DNA of 64,000 nucleotides from Streptomyces sp. NL15-2K (GTDB lineage Bacteria; Actinomycetota; Actinomycetes; Streptomycetales; Streptomycetaceae). Shown here one piece after another: positions 1-8,863 of the stretch. The notes beneath the pieces are model-generated. The model saw nothing but the letters and a program-made list of their open reading frames with translations. It was not told the DNA's origin and made no database searches. Location of the stretch: positions 5,065,501 through 5,129,500 of the forward strand of contig NZ_CP130630.1 in assembly GCF_030551255.1 (NCBI RefSeq), read 5' to 3'. How positions within the stretch are numbered: the first letter of the stretch is position 1; the number at the start of each line of letters is the position of its first letter. A program made the position numbers and the translations under genes.

Positions 1-44
1 GGAGCTTGGGTGTGGCCTCGCTCCAACCGGCCCCGGCCCGCCCC

Positions 45-2630
45 TCAGTCCAACACCGGCAACAGCTCCGGCAGATGCCCGTCCGACACGGCCGCCGCCC
101 GCTGCCGTTCCTCCGGCACCTGTGCGTACAGCGTCGTGCGCGGACGTGCCGGGCGGCCCGCCGCCTCCGCCACCGCGATCAGGTCCTTGACCGACTTGTA
201 GGAGCCGTAGGAGGAGCCGGCCATGCGGGAGATGGTCTCCTCCATCAGCGTGCCGCCCAGGTCGTTCGCCCCGGAGCGCAGCATCTCCGCCGCGCCCTCC
301 GTGCCCAGCTTCACCCAGCTGGTCTGGATGTTGGGGATGTGCGGGTGGAGCAGGAGCCGGGCCATCGCCGTGACCGCCCGGTTGTCCCGCGTCGTCGGGC
401 CGGGGCGGGCGATTCCCGCCAGGTACACGGGCGCGTTGGTGTGGATGAAGGGGAGCGTGACGAACTCGGTGAAGCCGCCGGTCCGTTCCTGGATCCCGGC
501 CAGGGTCCGCAGGTGCCCGAGCCAGTGCCTCGGCTGGTCCACATGCCCGTACATCATCGTCGACGACGAGCGGATGCCCAGCTCGTGCGCCGTCGTGACC
601 ACCTCGATCCAGGTCGCCGTGGGCAGCTTGCCCTTGGTCAGGATCCAGCGGACCTCGTCGTCGAGGATCTCGGCCGCCGTCCCCGGGATCGAGTCGAGGC
701 CCGCCTCCTTCGCCGCCGTCAGCCACTCGCGGACGGACATCCCGGTGCGGGTCGCGCCGTTGACGACCTCCATCGGCGAGAACGCGTGCACGTGCATCCC
801 CGGGACGCGCTCCTTCACCGCGCGCGCGATGTCGAAGTACGCCGTCCCCGGCAGGTCCGGATGGATGCCGCCCTGCATGCACACCTCGACCGCGCCCACC
901 TCCCACGCCTGCTGCGCCCGGTCGGCCACCTGGTCCAGCGACAGCGTGTACGCGTCCGCGTCCGTCCGGCGCTGCGCGAAGGCGCAGAAGCGGCAGCCGG
1001 TGTAGCAGACGTTGGTGAAGTTGATGTTCCGCGTGACGATGTACGTCACGTCGTCGCCGACCATCGACTTGCGGACGTCGTCCGCGATGCGGGTGAGGGC
1101 GTCGAGCGCGGGGCCGTCGGCGTGCAGGAGCGCCAGCGCCTCGTCGTCGGTGAGGCGGGTCGGGTCGTCGGCCGCCGTCGCCAGCGCCTGCCGTACGTCC
1201 GTGTCGATGCGCTCCGGCACCATGCCGGGCGCGGCCGCCTCGCGCAGGGCGCCCCAGTCGCCGTACACCTCGTCGAAGTCGTCGCGGCGGTCGGACGTAC
1301 GGCCGTCGGTGTCGATGGTGCGGTGCAGGTCCGTACGGCCGGAGGGCTGGAAGGCCTCGTCCGGTTCCTGCCACGGGTGGCCCTCGACGGTCGCGTCCGG
1401 CAGGGCCAGGCCCGTCTCCGGGTCCGCCAGCGCCCGTACGTGCGGACGCAGCCGCGGGTCCAGCCACGGCTCGCCCCGCTGGACGAACTCGGGGTACACG
1501 CACAGGCGTTCCCGCAGCTCGAAACCGGCCGCGCGGGACTTCTCCGCCAGCTCCTCGATCTGCGGCCAGGGCCGCTCCGGGTTGACGTGGTCGATGGTGA
1601 GCGGCGACACCCCGCCCCAGTCGTCGATACCGGCGCCGATGAGGCGCTCGTACTCGGAGTCGACGAGGTTGGGCGGCGCCTGGAGACAGGCGGCGGGCCC
1701 CATGATGTGCCTCGCCACCGCCACCGTGGCGACCAGCTCGTCCAGTTCCGCGTCCGGCATGCCGCGCATCGCGGTGTCCGGCTTGGCGCGGAAGTTCTGG
1801 ATGATCAGTTCCTGGATGCCGTGGTACGACCGGGACACGCGGCGCAGTGCGAAGAGGGACTCGGCCCGCTCCTCGTACGTCTCGCCGATGCCGATGAGGA
1901 GGCCGGAGGTGAAGGGCACGGAGGAGCGGCCGGCGTCCTCCAGTACGCGCAGGCGTACGGCCGGCTCCTTGTCCGGGGAGCCGTGGTGCGGGCCGCCGGG
2001 CTCGGACCACAGGCGGGTCGCCGTCGTCTCCAGCATCATGCCCATGCTGGGCGCGACGGGCTTGAGCCGCTGGAAGTCGGTCCAGCTCATCACCCCGGGG
2101 TTGAGGTGCGGCAGCAGGCCCGTCTCCTCCAGGATCCGGATGGAGATGGCGCGGACGTACGCGATGGTGTCGTCGTAGCCGTGCGCGTCGAGCCACTCCC
2201 GCGCCTCGGGCCAGCGCTCCTCGGGCTTGTCGCCGAGGGTGATCAGGGCTTCCTTGCAGCCGAGGGCCGCGCCGCGGCGGGCGATGTCGAGGACCTCGTC
2301 GGGGGACATGAACATCCCGTGCCCGGCACGGCGCAGCTTGCCGGGGACGGTGACGAAGGTGCAGTAGTGGCATTTGTCCCGGCACAGCCGGGTGAGGGGG
2401 ATGAAGACGCTCTTCGAGTACGTGATGACGCCGGAGCGGCCGGCCGCGTCGAGGCCGGCGTCCCGCACCCGGGCGGCGGAGGCGGTGAGGTCGTCGAGGT
2501 GCTCGCCGCGCGCTTGCAGCAGAACCGCCGCCTCCGTCACATCCAGCGCGACGCCGTCCCGAGCGCGTTTGAGGGCGCGACGCATGGAGTTCTCGGTGGG
2601 GCCGGTTCCGGAGGTCGCGGAAGTCGTCAT
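45..2630 (-). CDS. fbiC: Bifunctional FO synthase (CofG/CofH fusion), F420 biosynthesis
   Basis: This 861-residue protein makes FO, the deazaflavin core of cofactor F420, from a 5-amino-6-ribitylaminouracil intermediate and tyrosine by two radical-SAM half reactions. Two complete radical-SAM clusters of the form C-x3-C-x2-C are visible: CRDKCHYC at residues 83-90 (CofG half) and CYTGCRFC at 542-549 (CofH half). The length and the fused order CofG then CofH are those of actinobacterial FbiC. It is cytosolic and oxygen-sensitive by family. The next gene upstream on the same strand is an LLM-type oxidoreductase that could use F420. Several further F420-type enzymes lie within 45 kb. From memory, S. 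coelicolor fbiC is also close to afsR, which agrees with the afsR found here. Confidence 0.96.
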   Translation of the reverse strand: MTTSATSGTGPTENSMRRALKRARDGVALDVTEAAVLLQARGEHLDDLTASAARVRDAGLDAAGRSGVITYSKSVFIPLTRLCRDKCHYCTFVTVPGKLRRAGHGMFMSPDEVLDIARRGAALGCKEALITLGDKPEERWPEAREWLDAHGYDDTIAYVRAISIRILEETGLLPHLNPGVMSWTDFQRLKPVAPSMGMMLETTATRLWSEPGGPHHGSPDKEPAVRLRVLEDAGRSSVPFTSGLLIGIGETYEERAESLFALRRVSRSYHGIQELIIQNFRAKPDTAMRGMPDAELDELVATVAVARHIMGPAACLQAPPNLVDSEYERLIGAGIDDWGGVSPLTIDHVNPERPWPQIEELAEKSRAAGFELRERLCVYPEFVQRGEPWLDPRLRPHVRALADPETGLALPDATVEGHPWQEPDEAFQPSGRTDLHRTIDTDGRTSDRRDDFDEVYGDWGALREAAAPGMVPERIDTDVRQALATAADDPTRLTDDEALALLHADGPALDALTRIADDVRKSMVGDDVTYIVTRNINFTNVCYTGCRFCAFAQRRTDADAYTLSLDQVADRAQQAWEVGAVEVCMQGGIHPDLPGTAYFDIARAVKERVPGMHVHAFSPMEVVNGATRTGMSVREWLTAAKEAGLDSIPGTAAEILDDEVRWILTKGKLPTATWIEVVTTAHELGIRSSSTMMYGHVDQPRHWLGHLRTLAGIQERTGGFTEFVTLPFIHTNAPVYLAGIARPGPTTRDNRAVTAMARLLLHPHIPNIQTSWVKLGTEGAAEMLRSGANDLGGTLMEETISRMAGSSYGSYKSVKDLIAVAEAAGRPARPRTTLYAQVPEERQRAAAVSDGHLPELLPVLD

Positions 2631-2699
2631 CCTTCGAGCATACGAGCGACGTGATCAAACCCGGCAGGCGCCGCCCGATTCGTCCCCGGGGGCCGGTCG

Positions 2700-3566
2700 T
2701 TACACGGTGCCACGAGCATCGGTGACATAACGGGCATAGTCGTCGAGCACCTTCAGCACCTCCGCCTCCCCCGCCGGCGGCAACTGCACCACGACCTCCT
2801 CGATACCGAGTTCCGCGTAGTGCGCGAGCTTGCCCGGGTTCGGGTGGACGGCGTACGGGACGACCTGCAACGCCTCGGGGTCCCGACCGGCGTCCGTCCA
2901 CGCGGCGCGCAGGGCGGGCAGCGACTCCGACAGGCCCCGCCCGCCGATGGGCAGCCACCCGTCGGCGTACTCGCAGATGTGCGCGAACAGCTTCGGCCCG
3001 GCCGCCCCGCCGACGAGCGTGCGCGGACCGACGACCGGACCGCGCGCCTTCTGTACGGGTTTGGGGTGCGCGAAGCTGGCCCGGACGCCCCCGAACTCCC
3101 CTTCGTGGGAAGTCGGCTCCTCGCTCCACAGGGCGCGCATCAGCGCCATCCGGTCCCTGACGAGCTCGCGCCGCGTACGCCACTCGACGCCGTGGTCGGC
3201 GGCCTCCTCCACATTCCACCCGAAGCCGACGCCGAGCGTGACGCGCCCGCCGGAGAGGTGGTCCACGGTCGCGACCTGCTTGGCGAGGTCGATCGGGTCG
3301 TGCTGGGCGACCAGCGTGATGCCCGTGCCGAGGCCGAGCCGCTCGGTGACGGCGGCCGCCTGGCCGAGCGCGACGAACGGGTCGAGGGTACGGCCGTACT
3401 CGCGGGGCAGTTCGCCGCCCGCCGGGTAGGGGCTGGTCCGCTCGACGGGGATGTGTGTGTGCTCGGGCAGATACAGCCCGGCGAATCCACGCTGCTCCAG
3501 CTCACGGGCGAGCCGGGTCGGGGTGATCGTCTCGTCGGTGAGAAAGACCGTCACGGAGATACGCAT
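2700..3566 (-). CDS. LLM-class F420-dependent oxidoreductase
   Basis: This 288-residue protein is a single-domain TIM-barrel oxidoreductase of the bacterial luciferase-like (LLM) superfamily. Family signatures are visible: an N-terminal beta strand RISVTVF, LYLPEHTH, the GTGITLVAQHDPIDLAKQ segment, and DHLSGGRVTLGVGFGWN, which normally contacts the cofactor phosphate. The absence of a long luciferase-type insert and the position beside fbiC favour F420 over FMN. This is an inference and the substrate is unknown. The ATG at 3566 is preceded by AGG-containing sequence at suitable distance. The gene is divergent from the PHP-domain gene, and a palindrome lies in the shared upstream region. Confidence 0.88.
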   Translation of the reverse strand: MRISVTVFLTDETITPTRLARELEQRGFAGLYLPEHTHIPVERTSPYPAGGELPREYGRTLDPFVALGQAAAVTERLGLGTGITLVAQHDPIDLAKQVATVDHLSGGRVTLGVGFGWNVEEAADHGVEWRTRRELVRDRMALMRALWSEEPTSHEGEFGGVRASFAHPKPVQKARGPVVGPRTLVGGAAGPKLFAHICEYADGWLPIGGRGLSESLPALRAAWTDAGRDPEALQVVPYAVHPNPGKLAHYAELGIEEVVVQLPPAGEAEVLKVLDDYARYVTDARGTV

Positions 3567-3600
3567 GGCTCATCTGTACCTGGCCACATCCGATCTGTCC

Positions 3601-3618
3601 ATACCGACTGGTCGGCAT
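3601..3618. promoter_or_regulatory. TetR-type palindrome ATACCGAC/GTCGGCAT
   Basis: An 18-bp imperfect palindrome with core CCGACtgGTCGG lies between the divergent LLM oxidoreductase and PHP-domain genes. It is 34 bp from the ATG of the first and about 15 bp from the proposed GTG of the second. The half site ACCGAC is common in TetR-family operators of actinobacteria. No cognate regulator is adjacent. Confidence 0.45.
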
Positions 3619-3632
3619 CTTGGCGTTCAAAC

Positions 3633-5168
3633 GTGGGGCGGCGAGTCGGGATCCGGCCGAGAAGTCATGGCAGTGGAGCCGCCGCCGCGCTTACGTTGGG
3701 AAGCGTGAGCTTCGCTTCAGCGGCCGAGGGAACCGACGGGACCGACGGGACCGACGGGAACCAGGAGACGAAGACGGTGCGCGGCACGCTGCCCATCGGC
3801 TCGCCCGACTTCGTGTACGTACCCGTCGAAATCCCCTCCGGCGTCCGGGAGATCAAGGTCTCCTACACCTACGACAAGCCGTCCGTCCCGGCCGGCACGC
3901 CCGGCAACGCCCTCGACATCGGCATCTTCGACGAACGCGGCACCGAGCTCGGCGGGAAGGGCTTCCGTGGCTGGTCGGGAGGCGCCCGGACCGAGTTCTT
4001 CCTCCGCGCGGACGACGCCACGCCGGGCTACATCCCGGGCCCGGTGCGCGAGGGCACCTGGCACATCGCGCTCGGCCCGTACACGGTGTCCCCGCAGGGC
4101 CTGTCGTACGAGATCACCGTCACCCTCACCTACGGCGAGCAGGGCGAGGCCGTACGGCCGACCTACCCGCCCGTGCGTGCGAAGGGCCGGGGCCGCGCCT
4201 GGTACCGGGGGGACTGCCACCTGCACTCCTGGTACTCCGACGGCCGCCGCACCCCGGCCGAGATCGGGGCGCTGGCGCGGGCCGCCGGGCTGGACTTCAT
4301 CAACACCTCGGAGCACAACACGCACGCGGCGCACGCCCACTGGGCGGACGTGGCGGGCGACGACCTGCTGGTCCTGACGGGCGAGGAGGTCACCACGCGC
4401 AACGGCCACGTGCTGGCGCTGGGCACGGACCCGGGCACCTTCGTCGACTGGCGCTACCGGGCCCGCGACAACCGCTTCGGCCGTTTCGCCGGCCAGATCC
4501 GCCGGGCCGGAGGGCTCGTCGTCCCCGCCCACCCGCACGCCACCTGCGTCGGCTGCAACTGGAAGTTCGGCTTCGGCGAGGCGGACGCGGTGGAGGTGTG
4601 GAACGGGCCCTACACGCCCGACGACGAGGTGGCGCTGGCGGACTGGGACGGCATGCTGGTCGCGTCCGTGCGGGACGGCGGCCGCGACTGGATCCCGGCG
4701 ATGGGGAACAGCGACGCACACCGGGCTCCGGACCCGGTCGGCTCCCCGCAGACGGTCGTCCTGGCCGACGACCTGACGCGGGAGGCGATCCAGGAGGGGA
4801 TCCGGGCGGGACGGTCGTATGTGGCCGAGTCGAAGAAGGTCTCGCTGGCCTTCACGGTGTCGGACGGGCGGGGTGAACACGCGGGTATCGGGGAGCGGTT
4901 GTCCGTCGCCCGCGACACCCCGGTCACCGCCCGCCTGGAGGTCACCGGCGCCCCGCGCTGCCGGGTCCGCTTCGTCACCGACCAGGGCGTGCTGTTCACC
5001 AGCGCACCGCTCCCGGTGGCGGGGTCGGGGGTGGTCGAGTGGCGGACGACGCCCTCCTACGCGGCCTACATCCGTGCGGAGTTGCGGCACGAGACGGCGG
5101 CGGGGCCGCTGCCGGGGGCGCTGGCGGCGTTCACCAACCCGATCTTCCTGGGGCGCGGCGTCGAGTGA
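3633..5168 (+). CDS. Secreted PHP-domain metallohydrolase, CehA/McbA-like
   Basis: The protein carries a PHP (polymerase and histidinol phosphatase) metal site. HLHSWYSDG begins near residue 196, SEHNTHAAH follows about 35 residues later, then PAHPH, and GNSDAH near residue 359. This order matches the CehA/McbA-type hydrolases. An N-terminal half of beta strands precedes the PHP domain. The N-terminus is problematic: the hydrophobic stretch AAAALTLGSVSFASA looks like an export signal, but the only upstream in-frame starts are GTG codons (3633, or 3705, which would remove the signal). I chose GTG 3633 so that the signal is kept; a lost base in the signal region is possible. A GTDGTDGTDG tract follows the likely cleavage site. 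The substrate is unknown. Confidence 0.8.
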   Translation: MGRRVGIRPRSHGSGAAAALTLGSVSFASAAEGTDGTDGTDGNQETKTVRGTLPIGSPDFVYVPVEIPSGVREIKVSYTYDKPSVPAGTPGNALDIGIFDERGTELGGKGFRGWSGGARTEFFLRADDATPGYIPGPVREGTWHIALGPYTVSPQGLSYEITVTLTYGEQGEAVRPTYPPVRAKGRGRAWYRGDCHLHSWYSDGRRTPAEIGALARAAGLDFINTSEHNTHAAHAHWADVAGDDLLVLTGEEVTTRNGHVLALGTDPGTFVDWRYRARDNRFGRFAGQIRRAGGLVVPAHPHATCVGCNWKFGFGEADAVEVWNGPYTPDDEVALADWDGMLVASVRDGGRDWIPAMGNSDAHRAPDPVGSPQTVVLADDLTREAIQEGIRAGRSYVAESKKVSLAFTVSDGRGEHAGIGERLSVARDTPVTARLEVTGAPRCRVRFVTDQGVLFTSAPLPVAGSGVVEWRTTPSYAAYIRAELRHETAAGPLPGALAAFTNPIFLGRGVE

Positions 5169-5177
5169 CGTACTCGG

Positions 5178-5585
5178 TCAGTTCCGCGTGCGGGCCCTCG
5201 TCAGGTGCTTCACCTCGATGATCGTCGCAACGGCTCCCAGCCAGCGGGCCGCCGCCTCGTCGGCGGGGGCGCCGCCCGCGAGCTGCGTGGCGGCCTCCAG
5301 CCAGTCGCGTACGACGGCTGCCGCCTCCGGGCGCGGCAACGGCTCGGGCAGCTCCGCGGCGTATGCCAGGCCTCCGGCCCGGACCACCTCGGCGAGGAAG
5401 GCCACCGAGCGCGGCTGGGTGCCGAGGCGGTCGAGGATCACGGCGGCGGCCGCGGCGCCGTCGCCGAAAAGGGCGGTGCGGCGGGGGCCGGGGGCGGCGG
5501 TGAGGCCGTAGCGCAGGAGCACGGTGACGTCGAACTCGGCCAGTTCGTCGTCGGTGTGGGACGGGTGGTCGGGGGTCGTGTTCAT
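5178..5585 (-). CDS. Hypothetical protein, 135 aa
   Basis: This is a small, alanine-rich, mostly helical acidic protein with no signal peptide or membrane segment, and I do not recognise the family. It starts 13 bases after the stop of the chagasin-like lipoprotein and is on the same strand, so it is likely the last gene of the protease/inhibitor cassette transcript. The reading frame has the strong GC3 bias typical of real genes here. Its end lies 9 bases from the convergent PHP-domain gene. A role with the cassette is only suggested by position. Confidence 0.65.
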   Translation of the reverse strand: MNTTPDHPSHTDDELAEFDVTVLLRYGLTAAPGPRRTALFGDGAAAAAVILDRLGTQPRSVAFLAEVVRAGGLAYAAELPEPLPRPEAAAVVRDWLEAATQLAGGAPADEAAARWLGAVATIIEVKHLTRARTRN

Positions 5586-5598
5586 CGCGGGCCTCGGC

Positions 5599-6114
5599 TC
5601 AGCTGACGGTGACGGTGTAGGTGACCCGCTCGGGCTCGGACGGGGTGGCGGACGCGCTCGGCGTCGCTGCCCGTGTCGGGGAAGCCGTGCCGCTGCCGTC
5701 GCCCTCGCAGGTGGTGGCGAACGTGCAGTGCGTCAGCACGATCTCGGTGCTGCCCTTGCCGGTGGCCTCGAAGGTGAAGGTGAGGCTGCTGCCGGCACCG
5801 GGCACCGGCTCGTCGCCGGAGTCCGACTCGCTCTTGTGACCTCGGCTGCGGACCACCGAGGCGTCGGGCGCGGGGTCGCCCAAGTACCAGTGCTCGCGGG
5901 TGGAGGCGTTCTCCTTGACGGTGAGCGTGAAGCGCTCGCCGACCTCGGCGGAGATGCTGCTGTCCTGGGTGGGGTGACTGGAGGGCGTGGCGGGCTTTTC
6001 GGGCTCGTCGGTGCCCGTCCCGCAGCCCGTGGCGAGGGCGAGGAGCGCTACCGCGGTGACCGCCGCCCTGCTCCGGGAGATGGACGTGGACGCGGTACGC
6101 ATCGTTGGGTTCAC
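5599..6114 (-). CDS. Chagasin-like (inhibitor I42) lipoprotein
   Basis: This 171-residue protein has a lipoprotein signal: a hydrophobic segment ends in the lipobox LATGC with Cys31, so it should be anchored on the outer face of the membrane. The mature part resembles the chagasin/I42 fold of cysteine-protease inhibitors. Visible matches are GERFTLTVKENAST followed by a Trp at residue 76 (the NPTTGYxW-like loop region) and the later strand pair SSLTFTFEATGKGSTEIVL. The canonical loop is degenerate and the terminal RPW-like loop is not evident, so the assignment is moderate. A Ser/Thr/Pro-rich tail follows. It lies downstream of a predicted cysteine peptidase, which gives an obvious immunity role. 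ATG 6114 and ATG 6102 are both possible starts. Confidence 0.68.
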   Translation of the reverse strand: MNPTMRTASTSISRSRAAVTAVALLALATGCGTGTDEPEKPATPSSHPTQDSSISAEVGERFTLTVKENASTREHWYLGDPAPDASVVRSRGHKSESDSGDEPVPGAGSSLTFTFEATGKGSTEIVLTHCTFATTCEGDGSGTASPTRAATPSASATPSEPERVTYTVTVS

Positions 6115-6153
6115 TGTTCGCTCTTCGCTTCCTTGTCCCTCAGTACCGGGCCC

Positions 6154-6546
6154 TCAGTACTGGGACAGAACCGAGGGCCGCTCGGCGAAGGTCGGCATCG
6201 TCGTCATCTCGCTGTCGCCCACGCTCACGCCGCTGACCCGGGTCTCGACCAGGCCGTCGCTGCCGGAGTACGCCCCCTTGGCGAGGTGCACCTTGTCGGC
6301 GAGCTCGTGCAGCGCGTCCTCGATCGTGCGCGCCTCCGCCGCCCAGGCCGCGGCGTAGGAGTTGAACGCCTCCGCGGAGTCGGCGCCGCCCAGCGTGTCC
6401 GTCGCGTAGCAGGCCCTGGAGTCGATCGCGGTACGGATCTTCCCCGCGTCGTCGCCCGCGCCGTTCAGTTCTTTCGCCTGGCCGGTGAGACCGCTCTTCT
6501 GTACCGAGAAGTCCCGCGCGGACGTGGAGTCCTGTGCGGAAGCCAT
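6154..6546 (-). CDS. Small ESX/WXG100-like helical protein
   Basis: The proposed product is 130 residues. I chose ATG 6546 because a GGGGG run ends 6 bases upstream; ATG 6552 abuts that run directly. The centre (AFNSYAAAWAAEARTIEDAL) and the following helix to HLAKGAYSGSD have the size and helix-turn-helix feel of type VII secretion substrates and partners, although a strict W-x-G is not present. A central cysteine is in SRACYATD. It sits between the peptidase and the inhibitor gene on the same strand, 39 bases before the inhibitor. The likely role is a secretion partner or chaperone of the peptidase protein. It has its own promoter region, which is duplicated in front of the peptidase gene. 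Confidence 0.6.
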   Translation of the reverse strand: MASAQDSTSARDFSVQKSGLTGQAKELNGAGDDAGKIRTAIDSRACYATDTLGGADSAEAFNSYAAAWAAEARTIEDALHELADKVHLAKGAYSGSDGLVETRVSGVSVGDSEMTTMPTFAERPSVLSQY

Positions 6547-6587
6547 CGTCATCCCCCGTATCCCGTATCCCCGTCGATCACGTCGGC

Positions 6588-6664
6588 GGGAGGCTAACAC
6601 GCGGCGGTGGCGCGGATATCCGCCGCTCACACGCCCCGCACGCGGCTCCCACACCATCCCCGCG
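6588..6664 (-). promoter_or_regulatory. Promoter-region repeat, copy A
   Basis: About 77 bp upstream of the ESX-like gene closely match the region upstream of the peptidase gene (8388-8463). Shared blocks are GCTAACACGCG near the gene and CGGCTCCCACA(C/G)CATCCCCG distally, in the same order and spacing. The centre differs. This suggests a common promoter or regulator site. Confidence 0.55.
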
Positions 6665-6706
6665 CAGCCCTCCGGCCTACTGCCCTACTACCGCTGCCCT
6701 ACTGCC

Positions 6707-8296
6707 CTACTGCGGGACGTAGACGCTGTACGCGTCGTCGAGTTCGCCGTTCGACGCCTTGCCCATGTCGCCGTTGATGAAGTCGTCCTCGCTGACCCAC
6801 GTGGTGGTGCCCCAGGGGTTGTAGATCTGCAGCATGTCGCCCTCCTGGCCGATGATGGTCATCGCGTGGGCGCCGTCGTCGCTCTTGACGTCGACCGGTA
6901 CCGGCTTCCCTTCCGCGACCGACTTCTCCACCTCGGTCAGAACCTGCCTGCGCTCGTCGGCGCTGTTCATGTCGTGGCGCTGGTAGTCCTCGCCGGTGGC
7001 GCCGCCGATGGCGTCATCGGCGATACGTTCCTGCCCCTCGGGGCCCATGCCGGTCCAGTTGGCGCCGCCGTCGCCCTCCGTGTGCAGCCGGTGCTGTTCC
7101 TCCACCAAGCGCTCACGGAAGGCGTCCGGGTCGTCCTCCTGCCCGCTGGGTCCGCCGGTGAGTTCGAGGGCGTAGAGGGGGTCGACCATGGCGCGCGCGG
7201 TGACGGTGGACGAGGCCACGCAGGTGCCCTCCGAGCCGTCGCCGCCCTGGATCCATTTCTGGCCGTCGAACATCTGGTCGTCGGTGTTGACGCTGGATCC
7301 GTTGGGGTTCGTCCCCTCGTCGTTCAGGCTGTCGGCCTCGGTGGTGATCGGCGACAGGTGCCGCTGCAGCCACGCCGGGTCCTTGCCCTGGATCTTGAAG
7401 GCGAACTCGTCGATCTCGTCGACGCTACGCCCCGCGGCGAGGGCCTTCATCAGATACGCCTTCTCCTGCGGGGACGACGTGTTCGCCATCAGCAGCTCCA
7501 TGCGGGCCCGGTCGGCCGGCGGAAGGTTCTCCATGGCCCGCCCCGAACGCTCCAGTTCATGAGCGGAGAGGATCTCGTTGTACTCGGCCTCGCCCTTCAC
7601 ACCGCTGGCGTCGGCGAGCATGAGTCGGTCGACCGGGGACAGCTCGTCGGTGTCCATCTTCCCGGCACGGGCCTCGGCAGCCCACTTGTTCAGGTCCCGG
7701 GCCGCGATACGGCGTGCCTCGCCGGCGGCGAGGACGGCGTCCCGCATCAGGCCGACGCCGTAGGAGGCGAAGTGGGCGGCGTTCTTCCGGTCCCACTCCT
7801 CCTCGTCGTTCTCGCGCAGGTTGTCGAAGAAGCCCTCGCGGTCGCTGCCGATCTCTGCCAGCGCCTGCTTCAGCTTCCCCCGGCCCTCGCTGTCCTGGCT
7901 CTGGGCCTCCGTGATCGCGTCGGCCAGGACGATCAGCGCCCTGAAACCGCCCTCGAACGCCTCCGCCATGTCCGACACGGCCCGCCCCGCGGCGCTCACC
8001 GCGTCCGAGGCGAGAACACTCGTGTCGCCGACCCAGACCTCCGGCAGCCCCTTGCGGGCCACCCTCTCCACCCGGTCGTGCAAGCTCATGGCGTCGTCGA
8101 GCTGGTCGCGGTACCGCCTGCCCAGCGACTCCAACGTCCCCGGATCACCCTCTGGCCGGGGCTCCGCGGCCGCCTGCTCGATCAGATCCAGCAGCTCGTT
8201 CTTGCTCCCGGCCGCCAGCATCCGCTCGCTCAGCCCCGCCAGCCGCTCGGCGCGCTCGGTCGCGGACTCGTTGATCCGCCGCAGGACTCCTGACAT
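6707..8296 (-). CDS. WXG-like protein with C-terminal calpain/papain-like cysteine peptidase domain
   Basis: This 529-residue protein has three parts. Residues 1-130 are helical with a WVG turn at 88-90, the layout of long WXG/LXG-type secreted proteins. Residues 130-340 are a charged helical middle. Residues 340-529 hold a cysteine peptidase-like site: Gln350, Cys359 in GTCVASS, His477 in AHAMTII and Asn493 in IYNPWG. The NPWG after the Asn is a calpain/papain hallmark. There is no signal peptide, as expected for type VII export. I chose ATG 8296; upstream in-frame starts only add a non-conserved leader. The chagasin-like lipoprotein gene downstream would protect the producer. No secretion ATPase gene lies in the window. 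A housekeeping export role cannot be excluded. Confidence 0.75.
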   Translation of the reverse strand: MSGVLRRINESATERAERLAGLSERMLAAGSKNELLDLIEQAAAEPRPEGDPGTLESLGRRYRDQLDDAMSLHDRVERVARKGLPEVWVGDTSVLASDAVSAAGRAVSDMAEAFEGGFRALIVLADAITEAQSQDSEGRGKLKQALAEIGSDREGFFDNLRENDEEEWDRKNAAHFASYGVGLMRDAVLAAGEARRIAARDLNKWAAEARAGKMDTDELSPVDRLMLADASGVKGEAEYNEILSAHELERSGRAMENLPPADRARMELLMANTSSPQEKAYLMKALAAGRSVDEIDEFAFKIQGKDPAWLQRHLSPITTEADSLNDEGTNPNGSSVNTDDQMFDGQKWIQGGDGSEGTCVASSTVTARAMVDPLYALELTGGPSGQEDDPDAFRERLVEEQHRLHTEGDGGANWTGMGPEGQERIADDAIGGATGEDYQRHDMNSADERRQVLTEVEKSVAEGKPVPVDVKSDDGAHAMTIIGQEGDMLQIYNPWGTTTWVSEDDFINGDMGKASNGELDDAYSVYVPQ

Positions 8297-8387
8297 CGCC
8301 GGCCCCGTTCCCCCGTTTTCCGTCACCGCGACACCGACGCCGTCAACCCGGCTTCCTGCGCGGCGCACTGAACATGATCATGCCCGC

Positions 8388-8463
8388 GGGACGCTAACAC
8401 GCGCGGAGACCGCACCAGCGGGGGATCACACGCCGCGCACACGGCTCCCACAGCATCCCCGTG
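8388..8463 (-). promoter_or_regulatory. Promoter-region repeat, copy B
   Basis: This is the second copy of the 77-bp region described at 6588-6664 and lies about 90 bp upstream of the peptidase start. GCTAACACGCG and CGGCTCCCACA(C/G)CATCCCCG are conserved with the same spacing. The two transcription units of the cassette may therefore be controlled together. Confidence 0.55.
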
Positions 8464-8469
8464 AGGGCT

Positions 8470-8770
8470 TCATCCGGCCGGCGTGCCGGGCCGCAGAAGG
8501 CGCTGAAGGATCAGGCGCAGGGTGCGGAGCTGGGCGGCCGGACTGAAGGACGGCTTGGTAGCCCGCTCCTCGTCCTGCTCACGGCTCAGCAGCGCTTCGA
8601 GTTCGGGATCGCGGTAGGCCTGGATCATCGCCTCCATGACGAGGGCGGGGACCAGCGGCTCCGTGGCCGGTGCGGCGAGAAGGTCCACGGTGTCGAGGAG
8701 GGCGACCCACGGATCGTCGCCCACGACGAGAAACGCCGCCAGTACTGGAGGCCGGCATCGGTAGATCGAG
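8470..8770 (-). pseudogene. Remnant of a TetR-like regulator (C-terminal part)
   Basis: In this frame the sequence reads DPWVALLDTVDLLAAP, then PALVMEAMIQAYRDPELEAL, then a basic tail. This looks like the ligand-binding half of a TetR-family regulator. No N-terminal HTH is present: upstream coding similarity stops where the hairpin repeat at 8772 begins. The likely history is truncation by insertion of, or recombination at, that repeat. Alternatively it is a short unrelated ORF. Confidence 0.35.
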
Positions 8771-8771
8771 C

Positions 8772-8848
8772 AATTGGAGGAACTGTTCCAGGCCCCTGAG
8801 ACAAAACCGCAGGTCAGCCCAGAGCAGGCTGGAACAAATCCTCCAATT
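8772..8848. repeat. Inverted repeat (hairpin), element 1
   Basis: Two 20-bp arms (8772-8791 and 8829-8848) starting AATTGGAGGA match at 18 of 20 positions and flank a 37-base loop. The outer AATTGG, the TGTTCCA part of the arm and the loop (read on the minus strand: GACCTG, then TTTT) are shared with the hairpin at 31150-31227. It marks one end of the half-copy repeat element. Confidence 0.75.
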
Positions 8849-8863
8849 ACCGCCTGGACGCGC

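Noticed and set aside
6..2654. An 882-residue frame on the plus strand opposite fbiC.
   Set aside because: It is an antisense shadow caused by GC3 bias; it is Arg/Gly/His-rich, has no domain and covers a clear radical-SAM gene.
3668..3708. An ATG at 3667 as the start of the PHP-domain gene.
   Set aside because: It is in another frame and stops at once.
8461..8799. A plus-strand 112-residue frame opposite the TetR remnant.
   Set aside because: No motif and no ribosome site; the minus-strand frame reads better as a TetR C-terminal part.
8772..8848. Terminal inverted repeats of an insertion sequence.
   Set aside because: No transposase or target duplication is present; the arms are 37 bases apart with a conserved loop.
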